Source: an uncultured Erwinia sp.
GTDB taxonomy: Bacteria; Pseudomonadota; Gammaproteobacteria; Enterobacterales; Enterobacteriaceae
Reading direction: 5' to 3'
DNA: 64,000 nucleotides
Assembly: GCA_946221915.1 (NCBI GenBank)
Contig: CAMIKG010000009.1
Span: 43,910-107,909 of the forward strand
The notes beneath the pieces are model-generated. The model worked only from the letters and a program-made list of their open reading frames with translations. It was not told the origin of the DNA and ran no database searches. Position numbers and translations under genes: made by a program. Shown piece by piece: positions 8,157-17,281 of this stretch. Positions within the stretch are counted from its first letter, which is position 1. Each line of letters opens with the position of its first letter.

Positions 8157-8173
8157 TAATCTCATTAATGAGA

Positions 8174-9415
8174 TTAAATCTTGCGGAAAATCAGCGAGCC
8201 GTTAGTGCCGCCAAAACCGAAAGAGTTACACAGCGTGTATTCGAGACCCTGTACCTGGCGCGCAGTATGCGGCACAAAGTCAAGGTCACAACCTTCATCC
8301 GGATTGTCCAGGTTGATGGTGGGTGGAACAGCCTGATCGCGCAGCGCCAGAATCGAATAAATCGCTTCAACGGCACCTGCTGCACCCAGCAGATGGCCGG
8401 TCATTGATTTGGTCGAGCTGACCATCACCGTACTGGCCGCCGCACCGAACACCGATTTCACCGCCTGGGCTTCAGCTTTATCGCCTGCCGGGGTGGAGGT
8501 GCCATGGGCGTTAACGTAGCCAATCAGCTCAGGACTGATTTGTGCGTCTTTCAGCGCATTAGCCATCGCCTGTGCCGCACCCGCGCCGTTTTCCGGTGGT
8601 GACGTCATATGGTAGGCATCGCTGCTCATACCAAAACCGATCACTTCAGCATAGATTTTCGCGCCACGTTTTTTCGCGTGTTCGTACTCTTCCAGTACCA
8701 CGATCCCTGCGCCATCGCCCAGCACAAAGCCGTCGCGATCTTTATCCCACGGCCGGCTGGCCGCCTGAGGATTGTCGTTACGCGTGGATAAGGCACGTGC
8801 AGCACCGAAGCCACCAATACCCAGCGGGGAACTGGCTTTTTCTGCACCACCCGCCAGCATAACATCGGCATCGTTGTAGGCAATAATACGCGCTGCATGA
8901 CCGATGTTATGCACGCCGGAAGTACAGGCAGTCGCAATTGAGATGCTTGGACCTTTCAGACCGTACATGATGGTCAGATGACCTGCGATCATATTAACGA
9001 TAGTGGACGGCACAAAGAATGGACTGATTTTACGCGGTCCACCGTTAACCAGTGAACTGTGGTTTTCTTCAATCAGACCCAAACCGCCAATACCTGAACC
9101 GATCGCCGCGCCAATGCGCTCTGCATTTGCTTCAGTCACTTCCAGACCGGCATCCTGCATGGCCTGAACGCCCGCAACGATACCGTACTGAATGAAAGCA
9201 TCCATCTTGCGCTGTTCTTTGCGCGAGATGATCTCATCACAATTAAAATCTTTTACTAAGCCAGCAAAACGCGTTGCATAGGCACTAGTATCAAAATGGT
9301 CGATCAGGCTGATGCCACTCTGACCGGCAAGGAGAGCACTCCAGGTGGACTCTACGGTATTGCCGACAGGAGAGAGCATGCCAAGACCGGTCACTACAAC
9401 ACGACGCTTAGACAC
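8174..9415 (-). CDS. fabF: Beta-ketoacyl-ACP synthase II
   Basis: Condenses acyl-ACP with malonyl-ACP in fatty-acid elongation, notably 16:1 to 18:1 at low temperature. The catalytic cysteine is Cys164 in IATACTSG (163 in numbering without Met). The two catalytic histidines lie in NAHGTSTPAGD and SMTGHLLGAAG, and the C-terminal FGFGGTN motif is present. Length 413 is identical to E. coli. It follows acpP after a terminator-like hairpin that probably lowers its expression relative to acpP. Confidence 0.97.
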   Translation of the reverse strand: MSKRRVVVTGLGMLSPVGNTVESTWSALLAGQSGISLIDHFDTSAYATRFAGLVKDFNCDEIISRKEQRKMDAFIQYGIVAGVQAMQDAGLEVTEANAERIGAAIGSGIGGLGLIEENHSSLVNGGPRKISPFFVPSTIVNMIAGHLTIMYGLKGPSISIATACTSGVHNIGHAARIIAYNDADVMLAGGAEKASSPLGIGGFGAARALSTRNDNPQAASRPWDKDRDGFVLGDGAGIVVLEEYEHAKKRGAKIYAEVIGFGMSSDAYHMTSPPENGAGAAQAMANALKDAQISPELIGYVNAHGTSTPAGDKAEAQAVKSVFGAAASTVMVSSTKSMTGHLLGAAGAVEAIYSILALRDQAVPPTINLDNPDEGCDLDFVPHTARQVQGLEYTLCNSFGFGGTNGSLIFRKI

Positions 9416-9460
9416 GTTCGTCCTCCAGGGAGGGAAAATAGTGCAACTAGTGGGACGGAC

Positions 9461-9493
9461 AAAAAAAAATCAGGCGGTCGAGCGACCGCCTGA
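9461..9493 (-). terminator. Terminator/attenuator between acpP and fabF
   Basis: On the minus strand a perfect 11-bp stem (ATCAGGCGGTCG type, 2-base loop as written) is followed by nine Ts. It ends the abundant acpP mRNA while some read-through may feed fabF. Confidence 0.85.
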
Positions 9494-9503
9494 TGATGTT
9501 CAA

Positions 9504-9746
9504 TTACTTCGGTTCAGATTCGTGCTGATTGATGTAGTCAATAGCACTCTGAACAGTGGTGATTTTCTCGGCATCTTCATCCGGGATCTCAGTGTCGAAC
9601 TCTTCTTCCAGAGCCATCACCAGCTCAACAGTATCAAGAGAATCTGCGCCTAAATCTTCAACAAAGGAGGAGTTTTCTTTAACTTCCTCAATTTTAACGC
9701 CAAGCTGCTCGCTAATGATTTTCTTAACGCGTTCTTCGATGCTCAT
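9504..9746 (-). CDS. acpP: Acyl carrier protein
   Basis: The small acidic carrier that holds growing acyl chains on a 4'-phosphopantetheine arm attached to Ser36 in DLGADSLDTVE. At 80 residues it is two longer than E. coli AcpP because of the C-terminal tail (ESEPK). The recognition helix following the serine is unchanged. It lies between fabG (154-base gap with its own promoter) and a strong terminator, the usual arrangement for its very high expression. Confidence 0.98.
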   Translation of the reverse strand: MSIEERVKKIISEQLGVKIEEVKENSSFVEDLGADSLDTVELVMALEEEFDTEIPDEDAEKITTVQSAIDYINQHESEPK

Positions 9747-9844
9747 ACTATTAAATTTCCTATCAAAACTCGCTTACGCGATGGTTTTCGTAGTGTATAA
9801 AAAGTTGAAAAAGATGCAACCCAATTAAGGCTGGTCAAACCACG

Positions 9845-9875
9845 ATTTTACCCTATTTTGCGGACTTTTCCGCAA
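9845..9875 (-). promoter_or_regulatory. Probable acpP promoter
   Basis: On the minus strand TAAAAT (9850-9845) is a good -10, preceded 17 to 19 bases upstream by GCGGAA or TTGCGG as -35. A small palindrome GCGGAAAAGTCCGC overlaps the -35. A separate acpP promoter in this gap is known in E. coli; the exact boxes here are my guess. Confidence 0.4.
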
Positions 9876-9900
9876 ATAATGCAAAATATTTTCGTGATTA

Positions 9901-10635
9901 TCAGACCATGTACATTCCGCCATTGACGTGCAGCGTCTCACCAGTGATGTACGCCGCCTCGTCAGAGGCTAAAAATGCAACCGCATTGGCGATTTCCTGC
10001 GCGTCGCCAAGGCGGCCCGCTGGCACTTCCGCCAGGATACCTGCGCGTTGATCTTCATTCAGCGCACGCGTCATGTCCGTCTCAATAAAGCCCGGGGCCA
10101 CAACGTTAACGGTAATACCACGTGACGCAACTTCGCGCGCCAGTGATTTGCTAAAGCCGATTAAACCCGCTTTTGCTGCAGCGTAGTTTGCCTGACCCGC
10201 ATTACCCATGGTTCCAACAACGGAACCGATGGTAATGATTCGACCCACGCGTTTTTTCATCATGGCGCGCATTACCGCTTTAGACAAGCGGAACACAGAA
10301 GTCAGATTCGTGTTCAGGATATCCTGCCACTCATCGTCCTTCATACGCATCAGAAGATTATCACGCGTGATGCCTGCATTATTGACCAAAATGTCCACTT
10401 CGCCAAATTCAGCGCGAATGTTTTCCAGTACGCTGTCAATGGAAGCGGCATCGGTAACGTTCAGCAGCAAGCCTTTGCCGTTAGCACCCAGATAGGCACT
10501 GATGGCATCTGCGCCGCTCTGGCTGGTCGCAGTACCAATCACTTTGGCGCCACGTGCTACCAGCGTTTCCGCGATGGCGCGGCCGATACCACGGCTGGCG
10601 CCGGTTACCAGTGCAATTTTACCTTCGAAGCTCAT
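9901..10635 (-). CDS. fabG: 3-oxoacyl-ACP reductase
   Basis: NADPH-dependent reduction of beta-ketoacyl-ACP, the first reductive step of each elongation cycle. A classical short-chain dehydrogenase: cofactor motif TGASRGIG at 11-18, NNAG at 85-88, catalytic Ser138, Tyr151 and Lys155 (YAAAK). At 244 residues it matches E. coli exactly. It sits 12 bases after fabD in the plsX-fabHDG transcript. Confidence 0.97.
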   Translation of the reverse strand: MSFEGKIALVTGASRGIGRAIAETLVARGAKVIGTATSQSGADAISAYLGANGKGLLLNVTDAASIDSVLENIRAEFGEVDILVNNAGITRDNLLMRMKDDEWQDILNTNLTSVFRLSKAVMRAMMKKRVGRIITIGSVVGTMGNAGQANYAAAKAGLIGFSKSLAREVASRGITVNVVAPGFIETDMTRALNEDQRAGILAEVPAGRLGDAQEIANAVAFLASDEAAYITGETLHVNGGMYMV

Positions 10636-10647
10636 TTTTTTCCTCGA

Positions 10648-11577
10648 TTATTGTTCAAGAGCCGCTGACAGGCTGGCCGGATCGTTTACCGCCGCCGCTG
10701 TCAGGGTGTCAACAATACGTTTTGTCAGACCGGTCAGCACTTTGCCCGGCCCAACTTCCAGCAGCGAGGTCACACCCTCTGCCGCCATCAATTCTACGCA
10801 ACCCGTCCAGCGCACCGGGCTGTACAGCTGGCGAACCAGCGCACTGCGAATAGCTTCAGGGCTGGTTTCGCACTTCACATCAACGTTATTCACCACCGGG
10901 AAAGCCGGTGCGTTAAACGTGATGTTTTCCAGTGCCAGCGCCAGTTTATCAGCAGCAGGCTTCATCAGTGCACAGTGTGACGGCACACTAACAGGCAGCG
11001 GCAGCGCACGTTTTGCGCCAGCGGCTTTACAGGCTGCGCCAGCACGTTCTACTGCTTCTTTGTTACCGGCGATAACAACCTGCCCCGGAGAGTTAAAGTT
11101 CACCGGAGAAACCACCTGGCCCTGGGCTGACTCTTCACACGCCTGCTGGATTGCTGCGTCGTCAAGACCGATAATTGCCTGCATTGCGCCCGTGCCTTCC
11201 GGCACCGCTTCCTGCATCAGCTTGCCGCGCAACTCAACCAGTTTAATCGCTTCAGCGAAATCCAGCACGCCTGCGCAGACTAACGCGGAGTATTCGCCTA
11301 AACTGTGACCGGCCATCATGGCAGGCGCTTTGCCGCCTTTTTCCAGCCAGACACGGTAAATAGCGACCGAAGCAGCCAGCAACGCGGGCTGGGTCTGCCA
11401 GGTTTTATTCAGCTCTTCTGCCGGTCCCTGCTGCGTTAACTGCCACAGGTCATAACCCAGCGCAGCGGAAGCTTCACGAAAAGTATTCTCAATCGCCGGA
11501 TATTCTGCTGCCAGTTCAGCCAGCATGCCAACCGTCTGAGAACCCTGTCCCGGGAATACCATTGCAAATTGCGTCAT
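10648..11577 (-). CDS. fabD: Malonyl-CoA:ACP transacylase
   Basis: Transfers malonyl from CoA to ACP. The start at 11577 (MTQFAMVFPGQGSQ) aligns with E. coli and gives 309 residues; AGGA lies upstream, and the frame is open further up but would run into fabH. The active-site serine is Ser92 in GHSLGEY, and PVSVPSHCALM carries the catalytic histidine. The gene is 16 bases after fabH. Confidence 0.96.
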   Translation of the reverse strand: MTQFAMVFPGQGSQTVGMLAELAAEYPAIENTFREASAALGYDLWQLTQQGPAEELNKTWQTQPALLAASVAIYRVWLEKGGKAPAMMAGHSLGEYSALVCAGVLDFAEAIKLVELRGKLMQEAVPEGTGAMQAIIGLDDAAIQQACEESAQGQVVSPVNFNSPGQVVIAGNKEAVERAGAACKAAGAKRALPLPVSVPSHCALMKPAADKLALALENITFNAPAFPVVNNVDVKCETSPEAIRSALVRQLYSPVRWTGCVELMAAEGVTSLLEVGPGKVLTGLTKRIVDTLTAAAVNDPASLSAALEQ

Positions 11578-11593
11578 CATATGTTCCTGTTGA

Positions 11594-12547
11594 TCAAAAA
11601 CGAACCAGCGCCGAGCCCCAGGTGAAGCCGCCACCAAAGGCTTCCAGCAGAATCAGCTGGCCACGCTGAATACGGCCATCACGCACCGCTTCATCCAGCG
11701 CTGACGGCACAGATGCCGCCGAGGTGTTACCGTGACGATCCAGCGTCACCACCACTTTATCCATTTCCATGCCCAGCTTACGCGCTGTGGCACTGATAAT
11801 GCGCAGGTTAGCCTGATGCGGTACCAGCCAGTCCAGCGTTTCACGTTCGAGGTTATTGGCCTGCAGCGTCTCTTCAACGATATGCGCCAGCTCGGTCACG
11901 GCAACCTTAAACACTTCGTTGCCCGCCATCGTCAGATAAGACGGCTGATCCTGATTCGCGCGATCCTGATATGGCAGCGTTAACAGCTGTCCATAACGGC
12001 CATCGGCGTGCAGGTGAGTAGAGATAATACCCTGCTCTTCGCTGGCGCCCAGCACCACTGCGCCCGCACCGTCACCGAACAGAATAATCGTACCGCGATC
12101 GTTAGGGTCCAGGGTGCGCGCCAGTACGTCGGCGCCAATCACCAGTGCATGCTTCACTGCGCCGTTTTTCACGTACTGGTCGGCGACGCTCAGCGCATAG
12201 GTAAAGCCCGCACAGGCGGCAGCAAGGTCAAATGCTGCGGCGTCATTGATGCCGAGCATTTGTTGAATCATACAAGCCGAGCTGGGGAAGGCATGGCTCG
12301 ACGAGGTGGTCGCAACGATGATCAGGCCAATGTCATTGGCTTCGACGCCAGCCATCTCCAGTGCGCGCTGTGCAGCCTGGAAGCCCATGGTGGCGACGGT
12401 CTCATCCGGACCGGCAATGCGGCGTTCACGAATTCCGGTGCGTGTGACAATCCACTCATCCGTCGTCTCGACCATTTTTTCCAGATCGGCGTTGGTCCGC
12501 ACCTGCTCGGGCAAATAGCTGCCCGTACCGATAATCTTCGTATACAT
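11594..12547 (-). CDS. fabH: Beta-ketoacyl-ACP synthase III
   Basis: Starts fatty-acid synthesis by condensing acetyl-CoA with malonyl-ACP. Cys112 in AAACAGF is the nucleophile, and VPHQANLRI and DRHGNTSAAS carry the catalytic His and Asn. Length 317 equals E. coli. It lies 6 bases after plsX in the same operon. Confidence 0.97.
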   Translation of the reverse strand: MYTKIIGTGSYLPEQVRTNADLEKMVETTDEWIVTRTGIRERRIAGPDETVATMGFQAAQRALEMAGVEANDIGLIIVATTSSSHAFPSSACMIQQMLGINDAAAFDLAAACAGFTYALSVADQYVKNGAVKHALVIGADVLARTLDPNDRGTIILFGDGAGAVVLGASEEQGIISTHLHADGRYGQLLTLPYQDRANQDQPSYLTMAGNEVFKVAVTELAHIVEETLQANNLERETLDWLVPHQANLRIISATARKLGMEMDKVVVTLDRHGNTSAASVPSALDEAVRDGRIQRGQLILLEAFGGGFTWGSALVRF

Positions 12548-12553
12548 GTACGC

Positions 12554-13588
12554 TCAGTCACTCTTAGGTAATACAGCCTCAAGGCGAGCGGCAATTCGTT
12601 CCGAAACCTGCCGCCGCACCGCTTGCTCTGCCTGTTGTATCGCCACAGCAAATGCACGTTGATTTGCTGCTCCGTGGCTTTTAATTACAGTGCCACGCAA
12701 TCCTAACAGACAAGCGCCATTGTACTGGTCGGGGTTGAGGTGACCAAATCGTTTTGCCAGACGATGTTTTAACCAGCGTCCGAGCAATGTCATCCACCAC
12801 GCCCTTTTGTTGCCTCCGCCTGGTGATTTCAACAGCGAGAGGAACATTCTTACCACGCCTTCCATTGTCTTCAGCGTGACGTTGCCCACGAAACCATCGC
12901 AGACTAATACATCTGTTTTGCCGGTCAACACATCGTTCCCCTCAAGGTAACCGATGTAGTTGATATCCGGCATCGTGCGCAAAATAGCTGCGGCATCGCG
13001 TATCGTATCAAGGCCTTTGGTTTCTTCCTCGCCGATATTCAGCAATGCCACGCGTGGACTGGCCACGCCAACTACCTGCTCTGCCATCACCGCGCCCATA
13101 ATGGCGAACTGTACCAGCATCTCGCTGTCACATTCGACATTCGCGCCGAGATCCAGCACCACGGTTTTCCCCTGCTGCTGGTTTGGCAAAACACTCATTA
13201 ACGCCGGACGTTCAATGCCATCCAGCGGTTTTAATAATAACTTCGCCAGCCCCATTAACGCACCGGTATTCCCGGCGCTGATACAGGCCTGCGCCTTCCC
13301 CTCTTTGACCAGCTCCAGCGCTATGCGCATTGAGCTACCGCGACTGTTGCGGATGGCCTGTGAAGGTCTGGCATCACTGGCAATAACCGATTCGGCAGGG
13401 ATGACCTGCAGACGCCCCTGTAAAGCGGAATCAGCTCTGGCAAGTGATGTCGTGATTTTGTCGGGATCGCCGACCAGAAGAAGGTGCAACTGCGAATTTG
13501 AGGCCAGTGCCTGCATTGCAGCAGGCACTGTCACGCAGGGACCGAAATCCCCGCCCATAGCATCTATCGCCAGGGTCAAACGTGTCAA
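12554..13588 (-). CDS. plsX: Phosphate acyltransferase PlsX
   Basis: Makes acyl-phosphate from acyl-ACP for phospholipid synthesis. The N terminus MTRLTLAIDAMGGDFGP is typical. The start codon is TTG (13588-13586) with AAGG upstream; E. coli plsX is also recalled to use a rare start, which would keep synthesis low. At 344 residues it is a little shorter than the E. coli protein at the C terminus. It lies 26 bases after rpmF and just before fabH, linking lipid synthesis to ribosomal-protein transcription. Confidence 0.95.
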   Translation of the reverse strand: MTRLTLAIDAMGGDFGPCVTVPAAMQALASNSQLHLLLVGDPDKITTSLARADSALQGRLQVIPAESVIASDARPSQAIRNSRGSSMRIALELVKEGKAQACISAGNTGALMGLAKLLLKPLDGIERPALMSVLPNQQQGKTVVLDLGANVECDSEMLVQFAIMGAVMAEQVVGVASPRVALLNIGEEETKGLDTIRDAAAILRTMPDINYIGYLEGNDVLTGKTDVLVCDGFVGNVTLKTMEGVVRMFLSLLKSPGGGNKRAWWMTLLGRWLKHRLAKRFGHLNPDQYNGACLLGLRGTVIKSHGAANQRAFAVAIQQAEQAVRRQVSERIAARLEAVLPKSD

Positions 13589-13614
13589 AGTATCGCCTTG
13601 CGTATCCGCAAGAA

Positions 13615-13785
13615 TTACTTAGCGATGACCTTGCGACCGCGGTAGTAACCATCCGCAGTGATGTGGTGACGCAGATGAGTTTCGCCAGAAACTTTGTCTA
13701 CGGAAAGAGTGGTAGTGGTCAGAGCATCGTGAGAACGACGCATGCCACGCTTGGAACGGGTTGGTTTATTCTGTTGTACGGCCAT
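13615..13785 (-). CDS. rpmF: 50S ribosomal protein L32
   Basis: A 56-residue basic protein beginning MAVQQNKPTRSKRGMRRSHD and ending YYRGRKVIAK, which is bacterial L32. It is encoded 14 bases after yceD and before plsX, the usual rpmF-plsX-fab order. The enterobacterial L32 lacks the CxxC zinc motif seen in some bacteria, and so does this one. Confidence 0.97.
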   Translation of the reverse strand: MAVQQNKPTRSKRGMRRSHDALTTTTLSVDKVSGETHLRHHITADGYYRGRKVIAK

Positions 13786-13799
13786 GGACCTTACTCCTA

Positions 13800-14321
13800 T
13801 TACTTACGCTTTAAACTGGCTAATACGGCAAATGGGTTTGGTTTTTCCGCCTCTGCAGGCAATTTGCCAAAGACCATGTCCGCCTCGGACACTTCACAGT
13901 GTTCAGAATCATGAACCGGAACGACCGGCAACGCGAGGATAATTTCATCTTCAATTGTTGCCAGCAGATCAATCTCGCCAAACTCATCGACGTTGATCGG
14001 CTCGTACGCTTCCGGCAGTGCTTCAGCCTGGTCGTCATTGACCACCGGACTAAAACAATAGCTTGCGTGGACCTTGTGAGCAAACGGCTTACCGCAGCGC
14101 TGACAGGATAACGTTACCGCCAGTTCGACAGTACCTTTCAGTACCGCGAGGCGCTGGTTATCAATCGCGAACGACATGACACATTCAACATCACTATCCA
14201 CACTGACTACCGATTCGGCCACACGCTCCACCTGTTCAGGTGTATAAATGCCCTGGTAATCAAGGCGTTTTTGAGCGGTGCGCAACGGATCGAGCGTCAG
14301 GGGTAATTTTACCTTTTGCAT
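13800..14321 (-). CDS. yceD: 23S rRNA accumulation protein YceD
   Basis: DUF177 family, 173 residues, needed for normal 23S rRNA levels in E. coli. The start MQKVKLPLTLDPLRTAQKRLDYQG and the central CQRCGKPF motif are recognisable; a second Cys lies in ASYCFSP. The C terminus is acidic (HDSEHCEVSEADMVFG). It is the first gene of the yceD-rpmF-plsX-fab operon and divergent from yceF, sharing a 143-base gap. Confidence 0.94.
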   Translation of the reverse strand: MQKVKLPLTLDPLRTAQKRLDYQGIYTPEQVERVAESVVSVDSDVECVMSFAIDNQRLAVLKGTVELAVTLSCQRCGKPFAHKVHASYCFSPVVNDDQAEALPEAYEPINVDEFGEIDLLATIEDEIILALPVVPVHDSEHCEVSEADMVFGKLPAEAEKPNPFAVLASLKRK

Positions 14322-14464
14322 AGGGCGCGCATATTAACTTTGTAATGAACCAGAGTCAAAGAAAAAGGCCGTGTAACAGCATCTTTCACCCATTATTCGC
14401 ATCCAGTGCGGCGCATAGTTTAAAATGCCTGCATCCGATTCGCTATATATTCTGCTAAAAAATT

Positions 14465-15058
14465 ATGTCTGGATTAGTTTTAGCCTCAACATCCCCTTTT
14501 CGTCAGGCGCTGTTAAGTAAACTTGGCCTGCCTTTTATTACTGCTGCGCCAGAGGTGGACGAGACACCGCACACCGGCGAAAGCGCGCCACAGCTGGTGA
14601 TGCGGCTGGCAAAAGCCAAAGCACAGGCGCTGGCGCATCGCTATCCTGACAGCCTGATTATCGGCAGCGATCAGGTTTGCGTTATAGGGGGCGATATTAC
14701 CGGTAAGCCCCATACTGAAGCATACGCCTGCGAACAATTACGCAAGGCAAGCGGTCAGTCGGTGATATTTTATACCGGCCTGGCGCTCTATTGTGGCGGG
14801 CAGCAACCTGTTAAATGTGTTTGTGAAACCTTTACCGTTCATTTCCGTCAGCTGAGTGATGCAGAAATCACCGCTTATATTGCCAGAGAACAACCGCTGA
14901 ACTGCGCGGGAAGTTTTAAAAGCGAAGGATTAGGCATCACGCTGTTCGACAGACTTGAAGGTCGCGACCCAAATACTCTGGTGGGATTACCACTGATTGC
15001 GCTGTGTGAAATGCTGCGGGAAGCGGGGATGGACCCACTGCTCTTTTCCGCAAACTGA
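14465..15058 (+). CDS. yceF: Maf-type m7GTP pyrophosphatase YceF
   Basis: A house-cleaning nucleotide pyrophosphatase of the Maf family; E. coli YceF hydrolyses 7-methyl-GTP to the monophosphate. The motifs are LASTSPFRQALL at 6-17, EVDETP at 31-36, SDQVCV with the catalytic Asp near residue 69, and GSFKSEGLGITLF with the substrate lysine. At 197 residues it is normal. No strong ribosome-binding site is seen before the ATG. Confidence 0.94.
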   Translation: MSGLVLASTSPFRQALLSKLGLPFITAAPEVDETPHTGESAPQLVMRLAKAKAQALAHRYPDSLIIGSDQVCVIGGDITGKPHTEAYACEQLRKASGQSVIFYTGLALYCGGQQPVKCVCETFTVHFRQLSDAEITAYIAREQPLNCAGSFKSEGLGITLFDRLEGRDPNTLVGLPLIALCEMLREAGMDPLLFSAN

Positions 15059-15739
15059 GACATTGGTGGATGATTTTGCTGTGATGCCGATTCTGTGCAG
15101 GGAATTTGGTTTGCGTTCTGTGCCAGCAGGAGGACAGGGCTTTGATTTCCATGCCTGCATAAGGGCACCGGTTTTAAGGGCATCGCTTTTAGTCCGGTTA
15201 CCTGCGCCGGGAGCACGGTCAGCTCCTGAAAGTCGCTTTTCGCCATCCGTGGCCGCTCGGCCCGCGCCGTCCATGGCGCGGGACGCTTTCCTCCGCTGAC
15301 CGTGCCCCCTGCGCATTGCAAATTATGAGTCGCTGCAAGATTCTCTGCGCTTTAGGTTTATCAACAACCTGAAACGTGGATTTAGCTTTGGATTTTAGCT
15401 TTTGACCTGGCTTGGCTTTTGGCTTGTGCTTTTGACCTGGCCTTTTCGCTTTTGACCTTCAGGAGGCGTCGCAAGCGCTGAGGAAGCGGCGCAGATTAGG
15501 GATGAGCCGCATGGACGCGGCGAAAGGGCTGGCCGCGCAGGACGCGCGTCCAGCCCGGTCCGTAAGCTGGGCTGCTGACGAAGGCACCCGCGCAGCGGGC
15601 GCTGGAGCCGCCGGAAGCGCGGATTGTTAAGGGCCGCGCTTTCGGCCCTTAACTCGCTCGCCGCGTGGGCGAGCGAAACGCCCTTGACCTGGCCCTTAAG
15701 CCCTTAAGGCTTAAAAGCATTCCGGCTACGGGCGAAAAA
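15059..15739. repeat. Structured GC-rich intergenic stretch with internal repeats
   Basis: No credible gene in 680 bases between yceF and rluC. GCTTTTGACCT occurs three times at 15398, 15428 and 15448, and a related CCCTTGACCTGGCCCTTAAG at 15681. Hairpins include CCCGCGCC/GGCGCGGG (15261-15282), TTAAGGGCCG/CGGCCCTTAA (15627-15652) and CGCTCGCC/GGCGAGCG (15655-15675). The block 15461-15622 is very GC-rich. It could be a dispersed repeat element or a structured RNA; E. coli has little between these genes. Confidence 0.5.
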
Positions 15740-16690
15740 TCACTTCTTCCGCAACTGCGCCAGACAGTGTTTCAACTGATCATCCAGCGGCGCTTCCATC
15801 CGCATCACTTCACCCGTATGGGGATGCGTGAACCGCAGCGCCGCCGCATGCAGGAACAGACGATTTAACCCAGTTCCCGCCAGCTGGCGGTCAAAATCAC
15901 GATCGCCGTAACGATCGTCGAAGGCAATCGGGTGGCCGCCATGCAATGTATGTACACGAATCTGATGGGTACGCCCGGTGACCGGGCTGGCTTTTACCAG
16001 CGTGGCAATCTCGTAACGTTCTTCAACTTTAAAGCGCGTTTCCGACGGTTTGCCTTCGCTGCTGACCCGCACTACCCGCTCACCACTCTGCAGAATATTT
16101 TTCAGCAGCGGCGCCTGCACCACTTTCAGATGCGATGGCCACTGACCACGCACCAGCGCCAGATAATCCTTCTGCATGCCCTTCTCACGCAACTGCTCGT
16201 GCAGCGAACGCAGCGCCGAGCGCTTCTTCGCCACCAGCAAAATGCCGGAAGTATCACGGTCCAGACGATGCACTAGCTCAAGGAAGCGCGCATCAGGGCG
16301 CAGCGCGCGCAGCCCTTCGATCACGCCGAAACTCAGCCCGCTGCCACCATGCACAGCGGTGCCGGAAGGCTTATTCATCACCAGGATGTGGTCATCTTCA
16401 TACACAATAGCGTCGGCAAGCGAAGCGACTTTCGCCAGTTTTGGCGACACCGCGTCCTCTTCACGCTCGGCAACGCGTACTGGCGGGATGCGCACTTCAT
16501 CGCCCGCTTCCAGCTTATATTCCGGCTTAATACGTTTTTTATTCACCCGCACTTCGCCTTTACGCAAAATGCGGTAAATCATACTTTTGGGCACGCCTTT
16601 CAGCTGCGTGCGCAAGAAATTGTCGATGCGCTGCCCCGCTTCATCGGCGGAAATGGCAACAATCTTAACGGATGGGGTATTGGTTTTCAT
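15740..16690 (-). CDS. rluC: 23S rRNA pseudouridine synthase RluC
   Basis: Makes pseudouridine at positions 955, 2504 and 2580 of 23S rRNA. An S4 RNA-binding domain covers about residues 18-75, followed by the RluA-type catalytic domain with Asp144 in HRLDRDTSG. The motif GRTHQIRVH is also intact. At 316 residues it is near the E. coli 319. It is divergent from rne with a 591-base gap, as in E. coli. Confidence 0.95.
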   Translation of the reverse strand: MKTNTPSVKIVAISADEAGQRIDNFLRTQLKGVPKSMIYRILRKGEVRVNKKRIKPEYKLEAGDEVRIPPVRVAEREEDAVSPKLAKVASLADAIVYEDDHILVMNKPSGTAVHGGSGLSFGVIEGLRALRPDARFLELVHRLDRDTSGILLVAKKRSALRSLHEQLREKGMQKDYLALVRGQWPSHLKVVQAPLLKNILQSGERVVRVSSEGKPSETRFKVEERYEIATLVKASPVTGRTHQIRVHTLHGGHPIAFDDRYGDRDFDRQLAGTGLNRLFLHAAALRFTHPHTGEVMRMEAPLDDQLKHCLAQLRKK

Positions 16691-17281
16691 GGCGGCGATT
16701 CTAATAAGTGACAGAAAATAGCGCCACTGGTTTTTATGTGCTTAACTGACAGTCTGCCCTGTTAAGCAGGCGATATGCGCGCTTTTTAGACGGATTTATC
16801 ATGCCGTCAATAAAACACGGATTAAACCTGGAATAAACTTCTCAAGGCGGCAAAAGTAACCTTGCTATAACAAGGTTAGCAATGGAATAATGCTGGTGCT
16901 TTCGCGCTGTACCTTGTTAAAACAAGTACATTCACACCCAAAGCATCAAGGGTGGAGCGAATAAAGGAATTTTGCCGGATAGCGCATACACGCGGCAATG
17001 GCGTAAGACGTATTGTGCAATCAGGCATTTAGCGGGCTGCGGGTTTGCAGCCTGGACGAAAGACGGGATTAACTTTCTCTGGTAATTCAGCAGTGGTTCC
17101 CTCGATAAAAGCGCTGTTTTTTCCGTATGAAAAACAGGCTGCCGAGATTTTGCGCCCCTTAGCAGGCGACAACCGGGAGGTTGACGGCTTTGCCATGAGA
17201 CACGGGGCCATCGGTTCACCTCGTCCAGCGTTACCATGCCCGTAGCTTTGTCACTAATGTAAGAATAATGAGTAAGTTACG
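16691..17281 (+). promoter_or_regulatory. rne promoter region and autoregulatory leader
   Basis: The 591 bases between rluC and rne contain no gene. In E. coli the rne mRNA has a 361-base leader (Rfam rne5) whose hairpins let RNase E degrade its own message. Here possible stems include AACCTTGCTATAACAAGGTT (16859-16878) and the region 17080-17210. The last 30 bases, GAGTAAGTTACG before the ATG, look like the E. coli leader end. The limits of the RNA are not determined. Confidence 0.55.

Noticed and set aside
14322..14464. Possible SraB small RNA between yceD and yceF
   Set aside because: E. coli encodes SraB in this gap, but I could not recognise its sequence or a terminator here.
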